This document shows positions 32,766 to 43,379 of a stretch of 64,000 nt of DNA, in pieces. This DNA is from Odiellus spinosus (lineage: Eukaryota; Arthropoda; Arachnida; Opiliones; Phalangiidae), in the NCBI GenBank assembly GCA_963920705.1, contig OY987227.1, positions 7,977,602 to 8,041,601 of the forward strand, given 5' to 3'. Both the position numbers and the translations under genes were made by a program. Every line of letters starts with the position of its first letter. Positions within the stretch are counted from its first letter, which is position 1. The notes beneath the pieces were generated by a model that worked only from the letters and a program-made list of their open reading frames with translations, had not been told where the DNA came from and ran no database searches.

Positions 32766-33355
32766 ATGGAATCTTGGAGCTAAAAATGGAACAGCTTTTG
32801 AATTTATTTTCGAATTAACACTCCAAGAAACGTAATTGCATTTTTCAGAAATTTTAGACACGTTTTGGACGTTTAAATTTATTTCTAAAGTTTGGTAAAA
32901 TTTGAGTAAATATAATAAATTCGGACCAATCATATTATTTCAGCCTTCAACAGCGCTTGTAATGTCCTAACATTAAAAGAATAGGCCGGCGTTTGATACC
33001 CACGGTCTATAGCCTTTTCAGAAGAAGCGTAACTAGCCAGTTTAATTAGATTTAACCGTGGTTTAATCAAAACTAACCGAGGTTTATTGAGTTCACTGAG
33101 AAGACTACGTAAACCTGGATTAAATCTGATTAAACCACGGCTAATTAGGGCATTCTATTCTTTAAATATTAGGACATTACCAGCGCTGAAATAATATGTC
33201 TGGCCCGAATTTATATTATTCAAACTTTACCAAACTTTAGAAATGAATTTCAACACCAAAAAACGTGTCTAAAAATTTTAAAAAATAGTTTTTGGACATG
33301 GTGATTCCGAAAATAAATTCAAAAGCTGTTCCATTTATAGCTCCAAGTTTCCTTT
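32766..33355. mobile_element. MITE family A, copy with internal insertion
   Basis: Preceded by TTAA (32762-32765). The arms are the usual family A: CTTGGAGCTAAAAATGGAAC at the left, AGCTCCAAGTTTCCTTT at the right (TTAA lost). The centre, about 33010-33165, is replaced by extra DNA with its own inverted repeat (GATTTAACCGTGGTTTAATC against GATTAAACCACGGCTAATTA). This suggests a second element inserted in the loop of the first. Confidence 0.65.
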
Positions 33356-33376
33356 GATGTATATTTCAAAATGCAT

Positions 33377-33570
33377 ACGATGTAGTTTATATCTGGAACG
33401 TAATTAACGATAATTTTCATACTTGATCTGGATTAAGTACTTTTACGAAAAAGACAGCGCGAAAACGACCTTATCACTAGCGCCAGAACGCGCTAGAATT
33501 AACTGTAGGGTCTACAATATCCACATGACCATATTACGATGACGTAGTATTGTAGGGAATTTTTATTTCT
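33377..33570 (+). repeat. Family H dispersed repeat, copy 1
   Basis: Matches 46439-46562 in the same orientation and 36500-36655 in reverse. Landmarks are GGAACGTAATTAACGATAAT, ATTAAGTACTTTTACGAAAA, CGCGAAAACGACCTTATCAC and GATGACGTAGTATTG. Non-coding; class unknown. Confidence 0.6.
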
Positions 33571-33644
33571 ATAACTTGTCACTTTCACTTTAATTTGGTA
33601 TATAAAATAATGAAGTGTACGAGTTAATTGTTCTATACTACACA

Positions 33645-33995
33645 CTAAACATTAGGAAAGGGGAAATTAAGCTCGTGAGATGAATAAAAAGAGCCAGTTA
33701 TTAAACAAAAGGTCCGCAGGTGTTTTTTAGTTACGCGATGAAATAGGGATTTTAATTTGTAACTATATAAATTATTACGGTACGTGCATAAAAACAATCT
33801 CGTGACTGAAGTAATTAAAGTATATATAATAAACTGGTCCAAAACCACTATTTGCTGGACATTTTCAGTAAAAAAAAATGAATCATCTAAATTCAAAATA
33901 GTTTTCGTAACAAAATTTTTAGGAACGTGTTGCGATTTGATTACAAATAATTCTATCACGAAAACGATTAAGGCGCGTTTACACTAGAGACTTCC
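33645..33995. other. Unique DNA, no gene recognised
   Basis: Overlapping ORFs of 104 codons (minus) and 67 codons (plus) have no recognisable motif and cross AT-rich DNA; neither is called. Confidence 0.35.
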
Positions 33996-34004
33996 AATCC
34001 GTTT

Positions 34005-34265
34005 TTTAAGCTAAAAATGGAAAAGCTTTTGAAATTATTTTCAGAATCATCAATCGAGAATTTTTAAACAATTATTTTAAAATTTATTAAATTAATTTCT
34101 AAATTTGAATACAATTAGGAATAAATTCGGGAAAATCATATTATTTCAGCCATCAACAGCGCTTGTAACGTTTAAAAACGTTTTTTGAAAATTGTCGAAT
34201 ACTTTTTTAGGAATAATTCCGAAAATAAATTAAAAAGATATTCCATTTTTAGCTCGAAGTTCCCT
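34005..34265. mobile_element. MITE family A, degraded copy abutting family B
   Basis: AGCTAAAAATGGAAAAGC at the left, CAGCCATCAACAGCGCTTGT in the middle, TTCCATTTTTAGCTCGAAG then TTCCCT at the right. Its right TTAA (34266-34269) is at the same time the left TTAA of the next element, so the two MITEs are back to back sharing one target site. Confidence 0.65.
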
Positions 34266-34269
34266 TTAA

Positions 34270-34695
34270 ATTGAGAATGCAAAATAACAAGTGATTTATC
34301 GATTCTTGATCGATTAAATAGTCCTAATCCACCAGAACAAAAATATACAAACAAATATTAAACTAGAAACAAATTTAAAACTTACCTGGAAAATAGGCTT
34401 AGCTGGATTAATGGAGATATCTTGGCCTCCCCGTATAAGGACTAGCAACCAATGGCATTGATCATGGAGATCCTGCATTCCACGTATAAGAGTCATCGAT
34501 CAATGTCATTGGTCGCTAGTCCTTATACAGAGAGTTCAGGATATCTCCATGAATCCAGCTAAACCTATTTTGATGTTAAGTTTTAAATTTATTTCTAGTT
34601 TAATATTTGTTTGTAATTTTTAACTGTTGGATTAGGCCTATTTAAACGATAAGGAATCGATAAAAAAAAATCACGTGTTAGATTGCATTCTCCCT
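34270..34695. mobile_element. MITE family B, complete copy 2
   Basis: TTAA on both sides (34266-34269 and 34696-34699). Arms with AAATTTAAAACTTACC, GAAAATAGGCTTAGCTGGAT and their complements. The centre carries additional repeats of GGAGAT and CCAATG..ATTGATC. Non-coding; 60-codon ORFs across it are incidental. Confidence 0.72.
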
Positions 34696-34709
34696 TTAAC
34701 CGTGGAGCA

Positions 34710-35055
34710 ATCCGTAGCATCGTCACTTTAAACTATAAATCTAAAACGTAACCAGGAGTCCGTGACATTTCTCTCTATTAGCGTACCTCACTTTTGATAT
34801 TAAAATTAAAATTCACATTAATCATTTTACTTCCCTTTTTCGGATGACAAGTTAATTTATAAAAATTAACTCGTAAAAAAAAACAAAACATATCCGCGTC
34901 AACGTTAAAATAGGCGGATAACCGACAACTTAAGTCACCAAAAGTCAAGTTTAAAACAAATTAAATTGCTCAAGCATACGCGACGAAGCGTAATTAGATT
35001 TTGTAAAAGAAAAAAAACTTTTTCTTTATTCGACGAACGCGGAAGAGCTATAGGT
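34710..35055. other. Unique DNA, no gene recognised
   Basis: Nothing recognisable beyond A-rich runs. Confidence 0.35.
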
Positions 35056-35059
35056 TTAA

Positions 35060-35775
35060 AGGGAGAATACAACCTAATCGATCCCTAATCGTTAGGCCTA
35101 ATCCATCAGGTAAAAATATTAAAAACATAATAAACTAGAAATAAATTTAAAACCCTCCCAGAAAACAGGCTTAGCTGGATTCATGGATATTAGCTGAATT
35201 TCTTCGTGTACAAGGGTCATCGACCAATGAACAAAGACCATTCATTAAGGCGAAATCTCTACGAGACTTCCAACAACATTCAATTGGTCGCTAACCCTTC
35301 AATAGACGAATTCGAAATTGAAGAGGAACTTGCAGGGGTAGCGCGCCATTGGGGTACACTCTTTACGCGCCGATCTGTTAAGATATGTAGCTATCGTATT
35401 TCCCATTCTGATACTATTCTGATTGGCTAAGCTATGATGAGAGAAACAAACTAGGCGGTAACCCCTCCCCTCGCGCTTAGAGATCGACGCGTTTCCCGTA
35501 GCAAAGTGTAATGCGTGGATAGGCACGAGAGTGAGGAGCAGGCGCGCCATCTATAGTGATAATTCATCATTATATTTGTACCCCAATGGCGGAGCCCCTT
35601 GAAGTTGGTTTATGCGTATGGATATTTCGAATTCGTCAATGCAAAAAAATTCAGAATCTCCGTGAATACAGCTAAGCCTTTGTTCCTGATAAGTTTTAAA
35701 TTGATTACTAGTTTAATATTTGTTTTGCAAACTTTTCATTGGTGGATAAGGATTCTATTAGGTTGCATTCTCACT
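35060..35775. mobile_element. MITE family B copy 3, split by a nested family E element
   Basis: TTAA on both sides (35056-35059 and 35776-35779) and the usual arms: AGGGAGAATACAACCTAA at the left, GGTTGCATTCTCACT at the right. The centre is interrupted at about 35300 by a 333-bp family E element. Removing it would restore the normal family B spacing from GGTCGCTAACCCTT to TCAGAATCTCCGTGAAT. Hence family E was active after this copy had inserted. Confidence 0.72.
35305..35637. mobile_element. MITE family E, copy 1 (nested)
   Basis: Ends GACGAATTCGAAAT and ATTTCGAATTCGTC form a perfect 14-bp inverted repeat. A second inverted pair lies inside: GCCATTGGGGTAC and GTACCCCAATGGC. It is GC-richer than its surroundings. 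It matches 53408-53735 along its length, including GAGAGAAACAAACTAG and TCTCGCGCTT-like landmarks. ORFs of 74 and 83 codons are not supported as genes because the second copy does not preserve them. Confidence 0.7.
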
Positions 35776-35779
35776 TTAA

Positions 35780-36495
35780 GTACGCGTCAAATTTCAGAAA
35801 TAAAAAACGCCTGAATTGTAAAATATAATAAAGACGATCTTGGCCGTGTTGTGTACATTTTATTTTTCCCGTATTTTTCTTTCCGCTTGTTAAAGTTTTA
35901 GAGGTCACGGTTACGCCGCTACTAACCTTGGCAATTAAGTCCCGAAAATTTTTAAAATTATATTTTGCCGAAAATAATAGATTACTATATATATTTTTTT
36001 TCTCGAGGACTATAAGCCTACACGAACCCTTTCTGACTACGCCCTAAAACCAGGCATTTTGAAAGATATAGCCAACAGATAAACGACGACATAAAAGGCC
36101 GAACTCGCCTCGTTAAATTTATCACTAGCTTATTTTAACCCGACGAGGGGGAAGTGTTATAATAACAATCAAGGTGGAGTTCCAATCAGATAATAGAACG
36201 AATGAATTTATTAAGGGAAGTAGCGAAATCTGCTTTCGAAATACAACACGATTCTACTTTTCACTGTATTCGCCGTTATTCTATGGATACTAAATTAGAA
36301 GCGTATGAGATTCGAAAGTATAAACAAGCCGATTTCACACAAGCAGCGACATTGTTTAAAGTGTGGCTTTCACGAACTCCAAATGGAAACCGAGTAGCAT
36401 TTTCATAAAGATCGTTAAAAACGATTCAAAATATATATACATATATGTCATAGAAAAAATTACAACGACAGTAAAAATACGTTTTATAATCGTCA
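35780..36495. other. Unique DNA, no gene recognised
   Basis: ORFs of 68 and 78 codons near 36202-36599 have no motif and the second overlaps family H; not called. Confidence 0.35.
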
Positions 36496-36499
36496 TTTT

Positions 36500-36655
36500 C
36501 GAAATTTTTAAAATTAAAATTCCCCGCAATACTACGTCATCACTATGGTCGCGTGATTTCGCTATTGTAGAGTCTGGAATTGATTCTCGCGCATTCTAAC
36601 ACGTGATAAGGTCACTTTCGCGCGATCTTTTTCGTGAAAGTACTTAACTTGGGCC
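36500..36655 (-). repeat. Family H dispersed repeat, copy 2 (inverted)
   Basis: The reverse complement of copy 1, about 3 kb away: AATACTACGTCATCACTATG, GTGATAAGGTCACTTTCGCG and TTTTTCGTGAAAGTACTTAA. The 3' part is more complete here than in copy 3. Confidence 0.6.
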
Positions 36656-36659
36656 GCGA

Positions 36660-37222
36660 AAACAAGTGGTAAGTCGCTTAAAAACCGTTGATCATACACA
36701 TACCATCTTGTTTACTCAATGGACTCTTTCGAGGGCGTTAGCTTATCGTTATCATACCTACACCCTGGATAAGAATTCGACTAATTATATTTTGTTTTGT
36801 AATTTTTCGAACATAAATTAATCAAATTATAACAATACGCGTTTGAAGTTTCTTGTAAATCATATCTATACCTATGCCTACATAATTTTCGTAATTATAG
36901 GGCTTGGTGTTTAAACTCTTTGTTTATTAATCGCGCGATATATCTCATTAAAAACCCACGTCCGCCCTTGTCCTAGAAAATTCCACAAAATAAATTTTCT
37001 AAATTAATTTGTCGCGAATTTTTTTCCTCATTTCCCCTGGCGATTCACACCAGAGTTTATCGAAGCGAGACAGAGTTAAGCCTGGTTCTAACGAAGAGCG
37101 AACTGAGTTATTAAGCGAACGTGGAGTATTTACCATAAGAGTTTTAGGTTCTAGATCAACAATTTCGAACAATAAGGAACTTTTAAAAGTCCCTTAATTT
37201 AATTTAATCACGTCTGAACCGG
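36660..37222. other. Unique DNA, no gene recognised
   Basis: A 62-codon ORF at 37009-37197 is unsupported. Nothing else is visible. Confidence 0.35.
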
Positions 37223-37229
37223 GCTTTAA

Positions 37230-37677
37230 AGGGAGAATGAAAGGCCAAAACAATCTATTTTTAAATCGATTAAGAATGCTAAAATAATGAGAAAAACAAT
37301 AACATAACTCAAAAATATTTCGTTATTTTATAATATATTTCCAAAGTTCCAAAACTTGCAGATGCTAAGCCTTGGCTGCCTAGCTCGGTGAAGTAGGCGA
37401 GCAGGAGCCGTATTTTTTTTTGATGTTCGCGGCTGTTCTTGTCGCCAATCACGAGCGAGTACGCGTATTTTAAAAATACGCGTACTCGATCGTGATTGGC
37501 GACAAGAACAGCCGCGAACATTAAAAAAATACAGGTCGTGCTAGCTAGGCAGCTTAGGCTTAGCATCGGAACTTTGGAATTGATTGAATATTTTTGGTGA
37601 GTTATATTATTGTTTTTCTCATTATTTTAGCATTCTTAATCGATTAAAAATAGGTTGTTTCGGCCTTTCATTCTCCT
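37230..37677. mobile_element. MITE family C: 448-bp near-perfect foldback element
   Basis: TTAA on both sides (37226-37229 and 37678-37681). The whole element is an inverted repeat. Outer arms: AGGGAGAATGAAAGGCC against GGCCTTTCATTCTCCT. The inner 50 bp on each side of the centre (about 37434-37530) are complementary with one clear mismatch, including TTCGCGGCTGTTCTTGTCGC and CGAGTACGCGTATTTT. The end is shared with family B but the body is unrelated. An 85-codon minus-strand ORF across it is an artefact of the palindrome. Confidence 0.8.
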
Positions 37678-37681
37678 TTAA

Positions 37682-38025
37682 AAGGATCTGAAGGAAAAAT
37701 CAAAGGCCCTATTTGGTTGATAAAACAGTAATAATAAGTTCACTTCTCAACTCAAATATATTTCAATCTGCTTAAAATTAATTTTTAAAATCATCACTAC
37801 TGTATATTTTTCCACGTATAATTTTACACGGCAGAAAAACAGATTTAATAATGGCCTAAAATTAAATTGATTGAGAAGGTTTTAGGCTTAGCCCGTTTTC
37901 TTATTTGAATTGAGACATTAACGAGATTTTAAACTCTTCGTACGTACGTGCTAAGCCTACTTTCGTAGTAAATTAAAATTTATTACACCTGTAGTGAATT
38001 ACGCCTATCAAACTTAATTCTCCCT
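37682..38025. mobile_element. Possible diverged MITE adjoining family C
   Basis: The right end AACTTAATTCTCCCT with TTAA (38026-38029) and internal TTAGGCTTAGC / GCTAAGCCTAC resemble family B, and the left side could share the TTAA of family C. The left tip matches poorly, so this is tentative. Confidence 0.35.
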
Positions 38026-38029
38026 TTAA

Positions 38030-39190
38030 CTATGCTATTAATTACACAAAAATGAGTTTGCTTTTCACTCTTAAAAAAGTGCATTTATCTAATTCCATAA
38101 TTAACTCTTATGGAAGTTGCAGAGTATTATTTTTCAAATTATAGTTTACAATTTAGAATTTAAACTCTTCCTTTATCAGTGTTTTAATTTCACTGTCGAA
38201 TTTATGTTTAAAATTACTTACGACGTATTATATTTAACGAATCATCCGACATAAATACGCGTACTTAAATAGTACTTAATCATACGGACAGATATTTAAC
38301 TACCACATTGAGCGATAGAGCATCGCGATGTCCAAAAAGATAAACCGTTAGAAGAAAGAAGCGTATGTATTTGCAAAATAAAGATTTCTTTGTAACCAAA
38401 CCTTTCTCTCTATCTTTCTAAGTTTAAAAAAGAAAATAATAATAATACGGAAAAGGGGCAAAACCAAACCATCTATTTCTTAACCCAAAAGAAAACAAAG
38501 CATCTCTAAAAATAATTCAAACAAGAGAAGAAGAAGAAGAAAAAAAAAAAAAAAAAAGGTTTCTCATCTTCTTCTAGAGTTTCTTTTCGCTCTCGGTTCT
38601 CTCTAGAGAATGAGTTATTACAAGATCCTCGCGCAATCTTCCTCGGATAGTTTCTCGAGCTAGGAGGAATATGGCAGAAGGATTTTACGAGTACTTTTGA
38701 ATAGTGCTTGATATAAGTTAGAGTTTCTACGAGGGATTAAACAACTTTTTAAACAGCTCAATTTGGTGGTAGTTAAAAATTTGTATAACCAAAAATAACG
38801 CTAGAAATATAAAGGTTAGCTATTTTGGACTGAATTTTAAGTAATCCTTCCAAAAGAGGTTAATGATAAATCAATTTTGCTGTCGTAAATAATTTAAAAT
38901 AAACCTAAAATAAATTTAGACCCTACTGGGATGGTAATACTTAAAAATTAGCCATTTAATTTTTAAGATTATTATTTATTCGGAATTTTGAATCATAAAA
39001 TAAAGGTCAAATTGTAAAATTTGAGGGTCGATAGCGAAGATTATTTATAGAAAAATGGTATTATTAGCTCGAAAAATTGATTTGAAGACTCAAAATTGTT
39101 TGAAAATGTAGCCTAAATCTCACCTACATTTTTGGAAAAAATACCAAGTGTCATTGTCTTTCAGGTCACTCAACCTAGGGAGTAAAAAAT
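38030..39190. other. AT-rich DNA, no gene recognised
   Basis: Contains a GAA run leading into a poly-A run near 38530-38558. No coding frame is supported. Confidence 0.35.
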
Positions 39191-39212
39191 TACGCTTCCC
39201 TCACGACGAGTA

Positions 39213-39259
39213 TGACGTCAAACTAATCGAAGATGTGACGTCAATAATAATAACACGTG
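39213..39259. promoter_or_regulatory. Cluster of two CRE palindromes and an E-box
   Basis: TGACGTCA occurs at 39213-39220 and 39236-39243, and CACGTG at 39254-39259, all within 47 bp of otherwise AT-rich sequence. TGACGTCA is the full CREB/ATF site and CACGTG the bHLH E-box. Whether they act as a promoter is unknown; no gene is recognised nearby. A looser version (TGACGTCA, ACGTCA, CACGTGAT) is seen near 13020-13075. Confidence 0.35.
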
Positions 39260-39269
39260 ATTTATTTTA

Positions 39270-42200
39270 AATGTAGGGGCCCAAAACACTCTTTTCTGTT
39301 CATTTCTAGGTTTTTTTCCCCCACAAATGATTATCAATCAAATTTTAGAATGTTTGAAAACCGAGAACGTCATTTCCCTTCCTCATTCCTCCAAGGTTTC
39401 CCGTATATATAGATAGTTCTAAGAAGACTAGGAGAAAGTATACTAGTGGTAAAAGAGGAGGAGGAGGAGAAGAAGAGTTTGGGATCTGGTTTGAAAAAAA
39501 AAAAAAAAAAAAATACAAAAAATGAAGGGGGTATAGAAACGAGCGAGCTTCCAAACATTGCTTTGGAACAATAAAAGAGGTTCGTGGCTGAAAGATTACT
39601 TTTTCGCCACAGATAACGTCTCTTGGAAAAATTACTGCCGCGTGGAAAACCCTTTAAAATGAGAGCATCCCCAAAAAAAGCCTACAAAACTATAACAAGT
39701 TCGATAAACGAGTGCGTTTCAAACTTCACGCGGGTATTTTAGTGAAACCCATAATATCTTAGTATATAAATACAAGTTACGAATCTGAATAATTAATACT
39801 TTGGAATATTAATTATAATCGTATAAATTGCGCTAGTTTATAAATTATATTAAATAAATAGAAATAGATAAATTTGGATTTTGGTTTAATTAAGGTCCTT
39901 ATTAAATATACGAATTTATTCAGATCGAAATATCCTTACTTATGGAAATTAATTAAAATATTGAGGTTAATTACATCAGAAGATAAGTCTGGGAATCTAG
40001 TAAATACTCTAGTATTTAGAGTAAAATTATCAAAACCTAATTTAAAGGGATCCTAATTTAAAGGGATACTAAACAGATTTTTTTAATGGATTGTAACTGT
40101 TAAAATAAACTATATAGCCAAAAAAACATCTTTTGAAAAAATTCACGAGAAGTTCAACTAGGATTTTGGGACGATTTTGTTGCAGTGGAAAGTAAGAAAA
40201 AAACTTGCTTTCAAAGTTTAGTATCTCGTCCGGATAAAAATGACTTTTTTTCCCCCAAAATTCAAAGATATGAAACTCGTGTGAGAACGTTAGGCCTAAT
40301 TTGAATCCATTTAATTTAAATTATTAATTTTTACTAACTTCCTGGCAACCACTTAGTTCGAGATATTTCTCTGTAGTGGCTTGCATTATTGTGCAAAATA
40401 TTATTAAACGAAAACAGCCATAATCGTGGTTTTTAAAAAATTACCCAAAAATTATTATTTTAACTTTTCAAATTAGCATTTTTTTTTTGTTTTTTTTTTT
40501 TTTTTTAAATAAACCCAAAAACTCGTAATTCCGAAAGATTAAAAAAAAAGAGCCATAAGAAAAAAACAAACCAGGGAAAACGTTTTAAGTTATCTTGGTA
40601 AAAAAATCAGAGGCAATTACCCTTTTAGAAATAAGCAGAAAGGGGGGAGGGGTACAAGCCCCCTTCTAAATGAATTGATAGATGATTGTCGGCGGTTATC
40701 GTCGATAAATCGAAAAACTTCCCTCCTCCCATATAGCTTTATCCTGGCGTAACATCGTTGATTCCCAAAGAGCCCTAGCGGTTTCTACCGACTTAAATCT
40801 ATATCTTTGATGTCGGAAAAGCGCTGGCAGAGTAAGAGATTTTTTTTAACCGTGACGGCTAAACCCGGACCATTACCCTTCGAAACAATGCTCGGGACTC
40901 TAACACACGACACCATCAATCATTTTACTGGTCCAGAGTAGCTCCCCCTAACCCTATAGCTACGGACTAGCTTCGCCAATTGGGCCTTAACTTCGCGACC
41001 CCTACAATTCCCTCAACAAATACACATCTGTACGAATAATTCCTGTCAATGGACAAAAACTCCATAACGCCTTGTTTTCTACGCCTTACGGATTTATATT
41101 AGCTTGATTGAGTTTAATAAATCTAAATCATTGTAGAATCAGGAGAAGTCAATCTTCTCGCCAACTCTCAAGCTTCGTGGTTAGCCTAAAATATTTCATC
41201 TTTATTTTGTTGGTTTTCTGTATTTTTTAAGTAGAGGTCGGGGTTTGAACAAGATTGTCCACAAATATTTGGTTAGTCAGTTAATCATTAAAAATAATCG
41301 GTTAATTATTCGCGATTACATTGCATTTATTATAGACTTCCCGTGGATAATTTCAAAATATGAATAAAGATAAAACAAACAGAAATTATCTTAACCAAAC
41401 CCCGACTATATTCTTAAGAAATATTAAGGGGCTAAGATTTGCTTTACAGTGAACACCGATGCACTACGGATGAAACAGATTTACAGGCGTAAGGTAAAAT
41501 CTAATCTTACACTTTTAAAAATCTCAAAATCTTTTAATATTTTTGAAGTCCCCCACAAATACAATAATTGAAGCTGACAAATTAAAATTATTTAAATTAG
41601 GTTTTTAAACTTGAGGAAACCAATCTTTCTGGTTATATCATTTGAATGACGGTATCGTGTGACATTTGAAATTGTTAGTAACAACTTGTTTGAATGAAAA
41701 AAAAAAATATCCTTAACATAAAGTTAGCAATTCAATACGTGCATGAGTAGGAAAGAAAAAAGTTTCGCTAAACTTGAGGAATAAAATGAAAATAAAAAAT
41801 AAAAAAAGGGGTTTTGGCGTAAAGTCGACTTTGAATAAATTTTCCACGACTTTAACTTTTAAATAAAATTCAGAAAAGTTTTTTATTTTTTATTCCTCAT
41901 ATATAGTTCTTTAAACTTGAACGAAATTTATCCGCCTTCGAGGGATAAAACGTGAAGAAATATTTATACTTTGTTCACCCAAAGAGATGGAATGAAGGAA
42001 AATAAAGGGATATTTAAAAATAAATTAGAATTACACACCGCGTCTAGCTTTCGACTCTATTCGGGTTTTGAATCATGAACGTATTGATGTCAGACAAAGA
42101 TTGCAGTACCTACAAAGCTATACGTTTCCGTAGACGTTTATGGTGGAATTGAGCTTAGTACGTGATTCAAACTCAAACTAACTTCGCTTCTAAAGAGCGT

Positions 42201-43085
42201 TCCTGTACATTGATTGGACAATTCAAGAAGGCCCATTTGGTAATTCCAAAACAAATTTATAAATTTTTAAGTTTTCGTTAAATTTTTGTTTCAATTTACA
42301 TTTAAAACTCAGTATATTAATTTCTTCAAATATAAATTTACACCAAAAACCATTAACTTAATGAATATATATTTAAGTAATCCCCTTTGAAAGAAGTTTA
42401 AATCCCATTGAAAAACCGATTCTTCTAATGGAATTTAAACTCCAATCCAAGCTCGCAACCTAGTATACTATTAGAACGAACAAATACCCAAAATTCAGGG
42501 TAAGGAAAAAAAGGTTTGGAAAAAGACCTATCCTAGGGGGTTAATTTTTCGTTACACCATCCTCCTTTCCTCAGTCCCCCTGTTTTTCTCAAATCCTTTT
42601 GTACAATTCCCCATAGAATGGGCTGTTCCGGTCTATGAAAGCTTTAGAAGATCTCGCGACTTCACGAACTCAACGTTTTTCAAAAGAAGGAAAAAAAAAT
42701 AAAATAACCTTAAGAGTTAGATGGGGTGAGAACCTTTATAAGAAAAGAAGCGGTCGACAGAAGAAGCTTAGGAAAGAAGGTTCGGAGATGGGATTACGGG
42801 ATGAGGCGAAGAGGGACGCTTCGACGCAGCCTCTAACAGTCCCCGAAACTCCCTCGACTCTATACTTCTTGTTCGGAACTCCAAAAAATATATATAGGAG
42901 AGAAGTAGAAAGAGAATTATACGCCAGCAGACAGAGAGAGAACGAAAAACGTACACAATAAGCGTTAAAAATCAAATAAAACATTTAAGTGTTTTTGGGG
43001 GCCATCAAAAAGGAACGTATACAGAAAGAAATAGCGACAGAAGAATTATCTCAACGCTATTTTAGGTATTTGGCTTCTTTTACTA
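39270..43085. other. Long AT-rich stretch, no gene recognised
   Basis: Homopolymers near 39495-39513 (A) and 40478-40506 (T). ORFs of 60-108 codons occur; the longest, 42635-42961 plus strand (108 codons), is Lys/Arg/Glu-rich with no family motif and is not called. No repeat family from this window is seen here. Confidence 0.35.
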
Positions 43086-43089
43086 CTAT

Positions 43090-43375
43090 AGCTACGGTCA
43101 CACTAGCATTTCTTAACCGATTTGAAATGGTAAAATCAAACTAATATTCAAATTCGCCAAGAATCGTGTCAAGCGTCACGTGTTTACGCATTATCGATAT
43201 AAATCGATTTATCGTAACTTCATCTATCGGTTATTGAAACCGAATTGGTACGAAACTGGTTCCCGAAGCAGTTTCGAGAAATCGATTCGAGAAAAGACTG
43301 TTTCCCGTTCACGAGACTTCGCCGAAACGTTTTGAAACGGTTTAAATCGTTTTCAAGGCCTAGTATGAACGCGGT
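43090..43375 (+). mobile_element. MITE family D, copy 2
   Basis: The same element as 10301-10544 with a longer left end. AGCTACGGTCACACTAG starts it and GGCCTAGTATGAACGCGG ends it, giving imperfect inverted ends. Internal CGATTTATCG and GTTTCGAGAAATCGATTCGA are near-palindromic. Confidence 0.6.
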
Positions 43376-43379
43376 TTTG

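Noticed and set aside
42635-42961. 108-codon Lys/Arg/Glu-rich ORF
   Set aside because: Low complexity, A-rich DNA, overlapping ORFs on the other strand, no family resemblance.
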